Assembly (NCBI GenBank): GCA_029931535.1
Contig: JAQPZY010000646.1
Coordinates: 186,001-250,000 of the forward strand
Length of the DNA stretch: 64,000 nt
Direction: 5' to 3'
Source: Margaritifera margaritifera
Lineage: Eukaryota > Mollusca > Bivalvia > Unionida > Margaritiferidae
Position numbers and translations under genes: made by a program
Notes under the pieces: generated by a model
What the model was told of the DNA's origin: nothing
The model's database searches: none
Seen by the model: the letters and a program-made list of their open reading frames with translations, nothing else
Shown here: one piece after another, positions 23,431-34,902 of the stretch
Numbering within the stretch: position 1 is the first letter of the stretch
How the letters are laid out: the number at the start of each line of letters is the position of its first letter

Positions 23431-23583
23431 AGCAAGAACTTCTGGCCCTTCCCCACTTCCCTTGCAAAACTTAATGCTGGGGTCCCCTCCCAATAAAAAA
23501 AGTTGTTTGATGGGAGTTTTGGTTCCTCACTTGCCCTGGGCACCACCTCCTGCAGTTGTGGGGTTTGCTTGGGAGGTTGCTAT

Positions 23584-25117
23584 TAGGGGTGAAACGATAC
23601 ACTTGTGCTAGGTATCGATGCGATTCGTGATACACAGCCTACGATACGATACATTATCGATACACATATCAACTTGATGGTCTTTTCATCTTTTGAAGGT
23701 CTGTCAGTAGTAGGGTTGTGTTGTGTTACATGTGTTGACATATTGGTTGTATTTCTAGTATGCAGATTACAGAAGACATAGATTTAGCATCTGTTCATAT
23801 GCCATTTTGATCCTTGACAGGATGAAAAAAAAGTACATCCACACAGACTACATATTAGTTGTTAGTGATTTTAATTCAATCATTTAGGCCATTTGAGGCT
23901 ATTCCATTTGATCGGATCGAGGACTCGTCTTGGTAACCACACCCTTTGTTTTGCACTGCATGAATGCTTTTAGAACCTCTTATTATCAATTTCATGTCTT
24001 CACTTAAATTTGCAAGACATGACGGTGTTATCTTCAAAACAGAAGAAATAGTGCAATTTCCACCTGCAAAGAAAATCTTATCTAGAGCAAGTGTGGGAGT
24101 GGAGATGACTGACAACTAAAATCTGTCACATTGTACTTCCTGCAGATGTAAAACAACTACTGTGGCCACAGGCACTCGTTTCTTTTAAGTGAAAAGGAAA
24201 ACTATTGACAATGCCCACTCCCCTTTTATACAAAATTAACAAATTAACACAAGGTGACAAACCTGCACGGTTTGAAATCTGCCTCCTTGCTGATTCTGTG
24301 CTAATGTTATTTATCATGTTGGCACGTTTAGTCACTGATTACCTATATCAATGTAAAAGGAAATATTTCAAACTTGTTCTTCATGTACGACTTTAGTACT
24401 TTACAGATCATTTAATAACCATTTTGAACGAAGTTTCTCTGTTGCTTTGTATCTACCTGGATCAAGTTTGGATGCCAATACTTCCAGTGTGTCATGCAGT
24501 GAATAAGCTGCAGTCAGTTCTAATTGGTGGTTATTGTTTACCCTGGACTGCAATAAACAATAACCACCAATCAGAATTTAAAGTAACATATTTCAATGAG
24601 TGACCAACCGGAAGTGGAACCTTTAAATTTGATCCATATAGACCAGATACGAAACAACAGAGTTACTTTGTGTAAAAGTGGTTATTAAATGATCAGTAAA
24701 GAACTTCAGTCATAATTGGGGAACAAATTTGGAAAGTCTCCTTTACGTTGATATATATTATCAGTGGCTGAACATGCTGATGGGATAAAATAATTAGCAT
24801 GTAATCATCAAAAAGAGGGGGGGCACATTTTGAACTTTGTAACCTTGTGTTAATTTGCAAAAGGTGAGTGGGTGTTTTCAAAAGTTTTTTTTTCTTTTTT
24901 ACTGACAAAGATTAGTGCCTGTGCCTGCAACGGCCATCTCAGATAGATTCTCAGTTTAAAGAATAAAAAGGCAATTATTCATGACTGCTGAAGATTAAAG
25001 TAACTTCTGTAGGGTAAGTATCGTTTTGTATCAATTCTTCACCTCTTGTATCGATACATGTATCGATATGGCAGAAGTATAGATGCACTGATATATCGAT
25101 GAATCGTTTCACCCCTA
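23584..25117. mobile_element. Foldback hAT element, 1.53 kb, perfect 8-bp target duplication
   Basis: The ends are TAGGGGTGAAACGAT at the left and its inverse at the right. The flanks are the exact duplication GTTGCTAT (23576-23583 and 25118-25125), which identifies a hAT insertion. The element folds on itself: around a centre at 24545 the inverted word ATTGGTGGTTATTGTTTA and then ATCATTTAATAACCA, GATCAA and GCCCACTC...AACACAAGGT are found on both arms. The left arm is longer and carries extra sequence around 23700-24090. No transposase is encoded. Confidence 0.9.
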
Positions 25118-25439
25118 GTTGCTATGCCACTGTAACACAAGCAAGGGAAAAAGTTTCTGTGAAATAGCTTTAATTACAAACCATATAAAACTTCAGGATG
25201 GCCTGTTGTTATGGGAAGGAATTGGTCTCCTACTTTATAACTTGTGTTTAAAACCATCTTCTTTCACCAGAAGTTTTGTATTTGCCTTGTTTTCCTTGGG
25301 GACAGTTAAGGTACCTAATACTTGAAGGGTTAAAGTCATTTTGAAGGTTTCTGTAAGCCATTGGTCAATGCTGTCTGTTAACAGGAGTATCATGTAATAT
25401 TTATGGTACTTTTGTTTTGAGCAAATAAAAAATCCCTTA

Positions 25440-26010
25440 ATTGGCTTAAAAAAATCAAATATGGCCTCTATTGTAAAAAATAGAAACACCTTGAAATGAT
25501 TTTTCTCAGAAAATATCAGTGGAATTTGACCAAATTTGACAGAAAGCATCCTGGAATGAAGAGCTTTCAGGTTTATACAAATGGTACCAATTCTTCCTGA
25601 AATATAGACACTGTTATTAAACGTAGAAAACCTTTAAATGATTTCTCAAAAACAGCTCATTAGAATTGGACCAAATTATACAGAAAGCATCCATACATGG
25701 AGTTGTTTCAGTTTTGTACCAATGATGCCAGCCACCATCAAATATGGCCAGGATTACTAAAAAAATAGATCAACCTTTAAAAAACTTACTGAAAACAGCA
25801 TAACAGAATTTGACCAAATCATCGGAAAGCATTCTGACATGAAGGGCTTTCAGATTTGTACAAATACTAAATATGTGAAGGGCTTTTAGTTTCATACAAA
25901 TAATGCTGACTTGCTGTCAAATATGGCTACTGTTACAAAAAATGAAACATTTATTTTCATAACATGTGCAATCAGCAGCATTTGAAGAAATTTGAACAGA
26001 AAGCATCCTC
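25440..26010 (+). repeat. Tandem repeat core of the CAGAAAGCATCC family
   Basis: About four units of roughly 130 bp share GAATTTGACCAAATTTGACAG, AGAAAGCATCC, GGGCTTTCAG-like and CAAATATGGC words. The same family is at 48370-48930. It resembles the cores of hairpin-ended elements; neither terminus is clear here. Confidence 0.75.
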
Positions 26011-26539
26011 CTGACCCATATTTCTTGGCCAACTGCTCTTGCATTTGGCTACTAGGCAGATGTCAGCTAGGTGAGCAATATCAGGCCAACTTAGGTCTCT
26101 AGTTTATATATCATACAGGGCTTTCCATAGACCATTAAGGCATGTTGCACCACCATTTCTTACATGTCAGAACATGCCATAAACTTTGGTACATACTCAG
26201 ATTATAACAATTTGAAAGATTATATCAGCTAGATCATTACTTTCTTAATTTATTCAATAATTTTCATAACTTTTATTTCCTTTAATGGCATAAAGAACAA
26301 CAGAAAACTTTATTCCTCGATTTGGTTTAGATTAGCAAAATTGTTTGGCTGAATGGACTTGAAATGGAAGGACTCCAGGTAGCACCACATATCAATAGTG
26401 AACTGTTATCTCTTCATCTTACTTTAAATATTTTTCTGAGAATATGTTTTATATTTATTCCTGAATGAACAGATGTAATTATGATTCACTTTTTTCGAGT
26501 AGTAAAAATCTTTGTGATTGTGATTTATTTTTATATGCC

Positions 26540-27520
26540 TGCCATAACGTGGAGCATATTATGTTATTATGTTTTCCATCTGTTTGTCCATCCAGTGTAT
26601 GTCCATCCATCTGTCTGTTACCAATTTAATTTCCACAAAATAACTAGAGTTTTTCATCATCAACAGTTACCAAACTTTGTGGATGGCATGAACTTGGGGT
26701 AAAGAAGAACTCAAACGTCAAGGCCACTGTGACTGAAAGAAGAAAAATGGTTTCTGCATAATAAACTCTAGTTTTCCACCATCTACAGTTTCCACATTTT
26801 GTGGATGACTTGCATGTGGGGTGGGGAATAAGCCTATCATTTTGTTGGGTCCAAAGGTCAAGGTCATTGTGAAAATAAATGCTTTATGCACAATAATTTG
26901 AGTTCCTCACCATCTATAGTTTGTACATTTATGGATGGCTTGCACGTTGGATGAGGAATAAGTTGTATCATTTTTTGGGTTCAGAGGTCAAGGTCACTGT
27001 GAAGAAAAAAGTGGTTTCTGCACAGTAATTTGAGTTAGTTCTCCACCATCTATAGTTACCAGACTTTGTGGATGGCTTGCACTTGGAGTAAGGAAGAAAT
27101 CTATTGATTTTAAGGTAAAAATGTATAGGTAACTGTGACAGCGTGAAGAAAAATGGTTTCTGCACAATAACATTAGCTCTACATCACAGAACTGGACCAA
27201 ACTTTGTGAATGGATTGCACTTAGGGATATGGGGTGGGTTTTGGTGTGCTCAAAAGGCTAAAGGTCCAGGTCATTGTGGTTTTTAAAAAATCTCATTATT
27301 CAGAATGACTTTTGTTGTACAGTCAGTTCCTTGACAAAACATTGTGGATGGCTTGCACTTAGGGTAATAAAGAAACCTGTCGATTCTGGTGTCTAAAAGT
27401 CAGAGGTCATAGTCATGTAAGTCTAATAAGAAAATAGTGGTTTCTGCACATCAAATTTAATTCAAGACTGCACACCTTGACCAAAGGTCAAGCTCATTGG
27501 AACCCTTTGATTGGTAATCA
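26540..27520 (+). repeat. Hairpin-headed repeat element with about eight 115-bp core units
   Basis: The left end reads TATGCCTGCCATAACGTGGAGCATA (26535), a degraded hairpin, then runs of TCCATCCAGTGTATGTCCATCC-like pyrimidine words typical of molluscan elements. The core units contain GGTTTCTGCACAATAA, CCATCTATAGTT and TTTGTGGATGGCTTGCAC. The right end is not clear and stops about 90 bp upstream of host exon 3. Confidence 0.7.
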
Positions 27521-27608
27521 ACCATATCCTACTAGTGTCTACATAGAGAACTACTAAACATGGGGCAGATCTATAATGTGCTGTTTATGGTACTCTTGTT
27601 ATTTGTAG

Positions 27609-27721
27609 GTTTGGAAAGAAGCAAAGTTCCATTGAAGGGGAAGAAAGAGGGAACTATCAATACAGCTGTAGATGGCAGCCAGTCCATACAAGCCTCAAAT
27701 GATAATAAGGATCCTGCTGAA
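27609..27721 (+). CDS. Host gene, exon 3
   Basis: A 113-bp exon follows a good acceptor (CTTGTTATTTGTAG) and ends at a weaker donor (GAA|GTTTGT). Two leading bases complete the split codon from exon 2 and the frame then stays open to phase 0. It encodes a polar stretch with KVPLKGKKEGT and SQSIQASNDNKDPAE, probably disordered. The DIRS remnant begins about 130 bp downstream. Confidence 0.5.
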
Positions 27722-28297
27722 GTTTGTATTCTACTTGATTTTATACATGTGCATTGTGTTGTTTTATTAGTGGTCAGTAGTAATCAGCTTTATGCTTGCA
27801 AAAGTTTACTGAGTTTCTTTGGTTTAAACTCTGTTCCTTTACTGCTTGTTTTAATAGCAGTAATACATTGCCAGCTGTTATTGTGTGGCTGTATCTTTTC
27901 CTGGTACTGTTCCCTAGTCCAAGGAGATTATTCCCTCTTTCAGTTAGTAACTGGAGGTCTAGAATAAAAAACAAATATGACCCCAGTCTGATACCGTAGT
28001 CCACTTCTGTCATTTGGAATATTGTCTTCCTTTTTCATGGACTTTGTGTGGTTCTCACATGTCTCTTGGGTGCTCAGCATTTCATCATCTAAGCAGTCTT
28101 TGGGATATTTACTAACATTTGTATCCTTTTTGTGTAGTTTTTGATATTTTCTCCCTTCCTTGGATAATTTTCGTTTATCTGTGTCCCTTTTCATTAAATT
28201 TGCTGGTTTTGAGTACCTCAGTAAGTGAAGCAGTGCTACTTTGTTTTGATCCCTTTCTTAGTAACTGGTTTTAGGGTAAGTATTACCTACCCAATTC

Positions 28298-28549
28298 TTG
28301 TTCTGTTTTTTTGTGTGTTTGCAATGGCCCCAGTGGTCATGTTTCAGCGATTTACTTGACCTGTTGGTAGATGCCCCAATGGAATTACCACTGAGGAGGG
28401 ATCTGCTGTTGCAGCACAGAGGGTTCCTCTTGCACAAAAATCCACAAATTCTTCACCTTCATGCCTGGCTCATATCAAATGATCTATCTGTCGGGATCAA
28501 GTTACAAACAAGGTTGCCAGATGCATCACCATGGCTAGAAGACAGTTGA
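28298..28549 (+). pseudogene. DIRS polyprotein fragment upstream of recombinase
   Basis: The frame encodes WPQWSCFSDLLDLLVDAP and RRDLLLQHRGFLLH, closely similar to the 55139-55348 region of the large DIRS (WPQCSWFNDLLDLLLD, RRDLLLQHRGSLLH). In DIRS polyproteins this segment follows RNase H. It is isolated from the rest of the enzyme here. Confidence 0.75.
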
Positions 28550-28627
28550 GAGCCATAATTTATTATACCAAGTGGAGAATATTTTCTGTAATTGGTGCAG
28601 TAGTTAACACATTGATCCTATCTGCCC

Positions 28628-28837
28628 CCTTTAACTGCAGTTGCAGATTTTCTTCTTATTCTCCTTGAGGAAAAAGATTGCTCATTATCCACCATTAAAG
28701 GCTCTAGAGCAGTCCTCTCAAATATTATGTTTTATATGGCCTCCACTGTAGGGTTGGATCCACATCTTTCAGAACTGATCAGGTACTTTGAACTTCATCA
28801 TGAAATTTTGAAATTACCTTCACCCTCCCTGCTCTGA
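28628..28837 (+). pseudogene. DIRS tyrosine recombinase N-terminal fragment
   Basis: The frame reads TAVADFLLILLEEKDCSLST, then a substrate-binding core-like segment, ending at a TGA at 28835. It matches the start of the recombinase in the large DIRS (55485 onward). The catalytic Arg and Tyr regions are absent. Confidence 0.75.
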
Positions 28838-29422
28838 TGTCCTTGCAGTCTTGGTTCAAGTCAAAGAAGGATGATATTCTAAATGACAGAAGTTGACTAA
28901 GGTATCAATGCAGACTGCGATCATGGTGGTTTTTTTATTCTAGACCTCCATTTACTAACTGGAGAAGGGAGTAATCTCCTTGGACTGGGGACTAGCACCT
29001 GGAAAAGATATAGCAATGCAATAATAGCAGGTAAGTATTGCATAATTAAAATTAGTTTTACCTCACCCCTCCAAGACTACATTTGACTGATTTATGTTAC
29101 TTATTTATTTAGTTTTAAATTTAAATTTTAGAACCCTTATTTCCTGATATCTTTGTTATCAATATAGCTTTTGTGCATACATGTTACTGACAGAACTGTT
29201 ATATTTCTTACCTAAATGTTTTTATGTATGCCTTCTGTGATGTGTCATATATGTACATGCATTTTATTTAAAATATTTAAAAAAAATACATATATCTGCA
29301 TGAATATATCTGCATGCTGTATGTATTCTTGTTTTGTTTTTTAAACTGTTTTTGCTGCAGGCATTTTAATGTATCTAATGTGCATTGTTTTCTTGTAAAT
29401 ATGTACTATCTGTACTAGTTTT

Positions 29423-30749
29423 TAGATATACTGGTCATAGACCAGAAGAGCTTATGTCTGTAATCCGTCATTTGTCCATATATTAGCACAGGTTTGTTAT
29501 TGCTACTCCTCCTAAACTACTTGGGAAGATTGCCATGAAACTTTACCCACATATTTATCCCATGGTCTAGTTGGTCCTTAATAAAAATGGTGTTGTTTGG
29601 ACATTCTATATGGCTGCCACAGTGGCCATGTTGAAAATCGTGTTATCACTACACTTCATGAATGGATGGTCATATCAACATGGGGTTTTCACTAAAAGAC
29701 TGCTTATGATGTCAAGTTGCCCTTAAATGAAAATTGTGCCAATCTGACATTCAATATAGCCACCATGACAGCCATCTTGAAAATCTTGTTATTGCTACTC
29801 CTCCTGAATGGAAAGTCATATTGGCATGAGGTTTTCACTAGAACACTTATTATAATGTCTAGTTGGTCCAAAATGAAAATGGTGCCGATCTAGCCTCCAA
29901 TATGGCCACCACGATGGCCATCTTGAAAATCTTATAGCTGCTTCTCCTAGATGGCTGTCTTCAACCTTGTGCTTTCACCAAAATATTTCTTATAATGTCT
30001 AGTTGGTCCTAAATGGAAATGATGCGAATCTGATATCCAATATGGTCACTTTGGCAGCCATCTTAAAAATCTTGTTGTTGTTACTTCTCCAAAACGGAAA
30101 GTCATATCAGCATGGTGTTTTCACCAGAAGACTTCTTATAATGTCTTGTTGGTCCAAAATTAAATGTTGCTGATCTGACGTCCAATATGGTCACCATGGT
30201 GACCATCTTGAAAATCTTGTTATCGCTACTCCACTTAAATGGAAAGTTATTTTGACATGGAGTTTTCATCAAAAGGGTTCTTATGGTGTCTAGTTGGTCC
30301 TTAATGAAAATGATGCTACCAACCCTCAATGTGGCTACCATGCTGGCCATCTTGAAAATGTTATTATGTTGACTCCTCCCAAATAGATGGCTATATCAAC
30401 ATTGGGTTTTCACCAATAGACTTCTTATGATACCTAGCTGGTCCTAGATGAAAATGGTTCCAATGGTACATCCACAATAGCTGTCTTGAAAATCTTGTCA
30501 CTGCTCCACCAGAATGGAAGGTGAAATTGACATGAGATTTTCACCAAAAGACTTCTAATGATGTATGCTTGGTGCTAAATGAAAATGGTGCCAATCTGAC
30601 AGCAGCTTATTTGAAAATCATATTACCATTGAAGAATATCAGAGATGGTTTCAACACTCAACAGTTAAAAGGAAGAAATGGTCTTGTCTTGAATTCATGG
30701 CAATTCTTTTTGGCCAGTAGAGCGTCAGTCCCTTTGAAGGACTCTTGTT
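29423..30749 (+). mobile_element. Hairpin-ended tandem-repeat element, copy A (both ends)
   Basis: The left end after a T-run is TAGATATACTGGTCATAGACC with CAGAAGAGCT, a hairpin head (CTGGTC-ATA-GACCAG). A unique leader with TGTCCATATATTAGCACA and CTACTTGGGAAGATTGCCATG leads into about eight 125-bp units. The right domain has AATATCAGAGATGG, AACACTCAACAGTTAA, GGCCAGTAGAGCG and the hairpin AGTCCCTTTGAAGGACT, then CTTGTT. The layout (hairpin at each end, tandem core, T-rich target) fits non-autonomous Helentron relatives, by inference. Confidence 0.75.
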
Positions 30750-30786
30750 ATATGTCTTATGTGTTTTATGTTGTGTCATTAAAATA

Positions 30787-30985
30787 GCTCATCTTGAGCT
30801 AGTGCTATTATTAGCTGTACTGGTTATGCAATTGCGTTTTGTCCGTCACCTGTCTGTTGTCTGTCTGACAGTCCATTGTCCGTTAGTAGAAATTCTACTC
30901 CCAAACTATTTGGAGGATTGCCATGAAACTTGACAAACACATTCATCTCAAAGTCTAGTTGGTCCTACATGAAAATAGTGCTGAA
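30787..30985 (+). repeat. Left-end fragment of the same hairpin-ended family
   Basis: AGCTCATCTTGAGCT forms a hairpin, followed by TTAGCTGTACTGG, GTCCGTCACCTGTCTG, a TGTCCGTTAGTAG leader, CAAACTATTTGGAGGATTGCC and AGTTGGTCCTACATGAAAAT. It then stops. It lies 40 bp after the right end of copy A. Confidence 0.65.
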
Positions 30986-30989
30986 CCAT

Positions 30990-32350
30990 TAGACTTGTCA
31001 GTAAACAAATAATACAAATAAGAATTGTATTTATACTTCCACTGATATGCGAAACAGGTCATAGAGACCTAGAGGTAAAAGGAAGATGTCACTGATGAAG
31101 AGCAGTACACTTTGTCAGTGGACCATCAAATATTAAAACATCAGCCGATTGCTGAATGGTTAATTGTGGCTAATTAGGAAATGCCTGAGAGATCGGATCT
31201 AATTATCCATGGCTTGAGAAAGCTTGGCTTGTGTAATTCTGCAATTTCTGGATTATTTACTTGACAACTGTTTGTGTACCAGGAGACTTGATTGAGATGA
31301 CATTTTTTCAGTGGTTTTCTTTCAAAATCGGTAAAGTGTGAGCTTTAGTACTGTGTTATAATTAGTGTATACACATAGTGTTTAATTAACACTTGTGCTT
31401 CAAACAATAGTTTTAGTATTTTACAGTCTTGTTCCTTTTGGATTAAAAATGTGTGTTGATAAAATGAAACATGCTTTCAGGAGAATTTAAAGTTTGCTTC
31501 ATGTAATTATAATTGCATATATGTTTTGTGGAGATTATTCATTCAGATCACTGCTGTGGTTAAATCTTAAATCAGAGAATTGCAGGGAATAAAGCAAGTG
31601 CAGTTATTTTATACAAGTATTTTTGACAGCAGTTTCACATAAATGAAGGAACGATGTAAATAAGCGTTAAAGCTAATTTTTGTAGATCACTTCATTATTT
31701 GTTTTTTAATTTTCAATAATACTAGTACTTAATTACTTTATGCTTTTCTCTTTTATTTCTATCCTTACTGATCTCACAACACATCGATTTGGGCTGTGAG
31801 TGGAACCAACACTCATTAGATACTGTATGCATACATGTGAACTGGAACAATATAAAATGCTTTATAATCCTTTTTATAATTTGTTTCCAAATGAGTCAGA
31901 ATCAAACAAACATGTGTAAAAGATGATATTTTATTACAGTAATCAAGTGGAATTAACAGATGGCTGAGCTCTTTTGATTGCTAGGAATGTATCATTAAGA
32001 TTCTGGAGGTAGGAATTCTGCATCACATGTGGCTCTTTTTTTTACTGGGTCTTTAAATTTGTGGTTAGATGCAACCACAGAATCCATGAAAATAGATATC
32101 CCACAAAAAATAGTTAAACCTCAGTATCACTGGTTTTCTTGTCCATATTTCATTTAGTCAGCCTGTTCAGTAATCACATGCAAAGAAGTTAAACGCTTCA
32201 ATATAGTAAGATCATTAACATGAAATATACATACCAATAAATGAAACAGGATAAACGGGAAAGAGATAGAACTGTTTGATTTAAATAAAAGAAAAAAAGA
32301 CCTAATTAGAATCAATTCTTATTTTTTGTGTGTCTGATTATGCAGGTTGG
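30990..32350. other. Intron 3 stretch, nothing recognised
   Basis: AT-rich unique sequence with no recognised coding or repeat families. Confidence 0.45.
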
Positions 32351-32356
32351 GTTAAT

Positions 32357-32572
32357 GTTCATTCCAACAATTGGTTTGGTTTGGTGCTTTACCACACAGA
32401 AACACAAGTAAGTCACTTAGTTCTAAGGCAGTTGCAGTAAAGTTCTTTGCCCATGGACACACCATGGTAGCTGACCTGGGATGATCCAATGGTAGGATTT
32501 GAACCTGCAACTTTTGATCACAAGTCCATCTTGCTAACTACTGAGCCACTGTGCCTTCTAATTCCAGGAAAA
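32357..32572 (-). repeat. tRNA-derived SINE, minus strand
   Basis: On the minus strand the order is AGTGGCTCAGTAGTTAGCA (A box), GGTTCAAATCC (B box), then a tail GTGTCCATGGGCAAAGAACTT and ACTGCCTTAG...CACCAAACC. It is a full-length member of the family represented at 13405 and 7185. Confidence 0.8.
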
Positions 32573-33380
32573 GCACAAGATATAATATATAAAGCACTAA
32601 TCAAATTATCATTGAGGATCTTGCAATAAGAAGAAAATTATTATACATGTATTGAGCTTTTGCCTTGTATAGGGACATGTAATTATCGGAAAAAGAAAAT
32701 ATATATATTGTTAACACGTAACTGTCATGAGATTTGGTATTGGATAAAGACAGAAAGATATTTTTGACAAAAATTCTTTGAGTGTATGCAATAGAAGAAA
32801 TGTAAATATATTAAAAAAAATATGTACATTTTTCTCTGTAGATAGTAGGGGACTACCTTTCAGTAATAATGCAACGTTATCATTATGATCCAATACATTA
32901 GTATTTCTCAATGCAGTATAATTGTTATATAACAATATAATGACCTCCAGTGTCAAGTTGGCAACAATTACATGTATATTCATTTCTAATATGATTAGAA
33001 TAAAGATCATAATTTTAATGAACTGCATCCCATTCTAAGTCTAGAATGCACGATTTGAGTTTGGCGAATACCTGAAGAAAAGTATTTAGGAACATTATTT
33101 AAGTCTCTATTTTTACAATATCAAAACATGGTAAGAAAAGTACAAGTTTTGATCTGATCAAGGAGAAGATCCATTCTTTTACAGCTGTCAGTACTAAAGC
33201 ACGTTAATACATTTGTTCTGCAAAACAAACTTCTGAATTATTATTTCTTAATTGGCAATTAGCTATTTGGCTTAGTTTACGTATTAGGAACAAAGACATG
33301 GAGATAAGATTGGACAATATTGTGAACCATTTTGAGGAAAGTTGCCATTCTGTGCTTATTGAGTCTAGCAGCTATACTGT
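32573..33380. other. Intron 3 stretch, nothing recognised
   Basis: AT-rich; open frames such as the minus-strand one at 33028-32711 have hydrophobic, low-complexity composition without motifs. Confidence 0.4.
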
Positions 33381-33429
33381 AGCTTTTTTTTTATACACTT
33401 TTCTTCCAGTTTTTTTCAGCTGAAGCAGA

Positions 33430-33830
33430 TCTTTGTGGCATCAGTAACAGTATATTCTGCTGCAATTTGTAATTGTTCTATTTCCTCTTCTTGTAGTGCA
33501 GCTGTCCCATAGCATATTATAATACAGGTTTAAATGCCAATTAAAGTCTTCCAAATGATATTCTATCTAACTTCAATTAGAGTCCTTGAAGGACATTGAT
33601 TTTTTGTCATGCCATTTTAGGTATTTCTGTTGTATGAGTATGCCAGTGGCCATTACTATCAAAATGTAAATCAAGATGCTTGTGACAGATGACATCCTGA
33701 ATTTGTATATTGTACATGAACAAGGTTGGATGAAATTGAGGGACACATTTTTTTGTAACAATCGTACTTTTTGGTATGCTGGGCTTAAAATTTACCAACT
33801 GTCTTGCCCATATGCATATTTAATTTAAAT
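33430..33830 (-). pseudogene. Non-LTR retrotransposon RT, C-terminal (thumb) remnant
   Basis: The minus strand encodes LVNFKPSIPKSTIVTKK, then CHKHLDLHFDSNGHWHTH and, past stops, LKLDR, YTVTDATK. These are the conserved words after the catalytic core in CR1/Jockey-like reverse transcriptases, where the usual form is HKHLGL..N..W..H. Several in-frame stops and a TAA after HLDL-type segments show decay. The matching palm region is upstream on the same strand at 34903-35440; the roughly 1 kb between is longer than the family spacing and is presumably an insertion. Confidence 0.7.
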
Positions 33831-34902
33831 CACTATTTAGAATATTTGCCATCATGACTGAATCTTCAACTACACTATACACCGTTCCTTTTTTTAGCAT
33901 TCCCCGACAACATGCACACCCGCTTATAATGCAGAGGCATTTGTGGGTCCCATTTATTTCTTATAAGTAAGGCAAGCAATAGGCTTTTGTTTGCTTAACA
34001 TTAAAAAATTGCATTTCAAATTTGTAAAGTAAGCTTAGTGTATCACTCTTTTATTGTTGACAGCAGTTGTTAGTGTGTGGAAATTTGCGATCAAAATCCT
34101 GAAATTTTAATATGAAATCATTTATTTTTAAGATTTTCTTTAACAAAAATATTGTCGGAATGAATAACACAATATACTGCAAAGTGTTGATCAGTGAAAA
34201 TGTTGGAAATGCTTACTGGTGGGAACACTGGAAGAAATAAATGCCAAGTAAAGATGTCATGGCAAGTGAAATTCATGTTTTTTCTTTTTCTTTTTTAATT
34301 TAGTTTCAGTGTATTCATCATAAATGTGACACTCTCTTCCGTTCAAGCATGAAAAGAGTCCATCGACTGTCATGGCAATCCACATTAAGCACTTTTGTGA
34401 GAACCTAATTAAGTTCTTACTAAGCAGCTAAGCTGGATTTATTTTTAAGAACTATTGAGTACTTAATGGTCCTTTGACATGATGACACCAGCTAACTAAC
34501 AGGTTAATGGTCTCAGTCAATCAGAATACATGAATTGTGCTGACATAACAGTATTGTCTGTGTAGGGTTAGCCCAATTTCTTGTTAGAATCACACTCCAT
34601 AGACAATTCTGAAGTTTTTGCCTTTGGCTAACCTGAATATTGTTCTTCAAAATTTGCATGACACATTTAAAAATAACTTGCAAATTCTAATAAAACGCAC
34701 GTTTTTGTCTTTTTATCTTTTTTTTCAGTCGATTTAAAAAAATCCAGATGTAGTGTTCTGGATCCATGTGATTGCTATGTGCCAACTGTTTTTATAATGT
34801 ACAAATAATATAGGGTTGTACTCTATCATTATCATGTGCTATTGACAAAGAAATGTATGTTGACGTTTAAAATGTTGATCATTACTGAAATGGACTTCAG
34901 CT
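33831..34902. other. Sequence separating two parts of the RT remnant
   Basis: No coding remnant or repeat was identified. A CCCGCTTATAATGCAGAGGC motif near 33921 faintly recalls pogo-like ends. Confidence 0.3.

Larger units (their letters stand above)
27851..29078 (+). mobile_element. Internally deleted DIRS element with both inverted terminal repeats
   Basis: The left terminal repeat (27851 to about 28025) holds ATTGTGTGGCTGTATCTTTT, CCAAGGAGATTA, AGTTAGTAACTGGAGGTCTA and CACTTCTGTCATTTGGAATA. The right repeat (28875-29078) contains the same words inverted and in reverse order, ending AAAATTAGTTTTACCTCACC. Between them only about 850 bp remain: a leader-like piece (28200-28310, also seen at 63655-63760), an RNase H/recombinase-linker fragment (28298-28549) and a tyrosine recombinase fragment. 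Reverse transcriptase is lost. The retained ends suggest that it could once have been copied in trans. Confidence 0.8.

Noticed and set aside
29600..30400. CRISPR-like array of repeats
   Set aside because: Units are about 125 bp, contiguous and diverged, with no unique spacers, in a eukaryotic intron.
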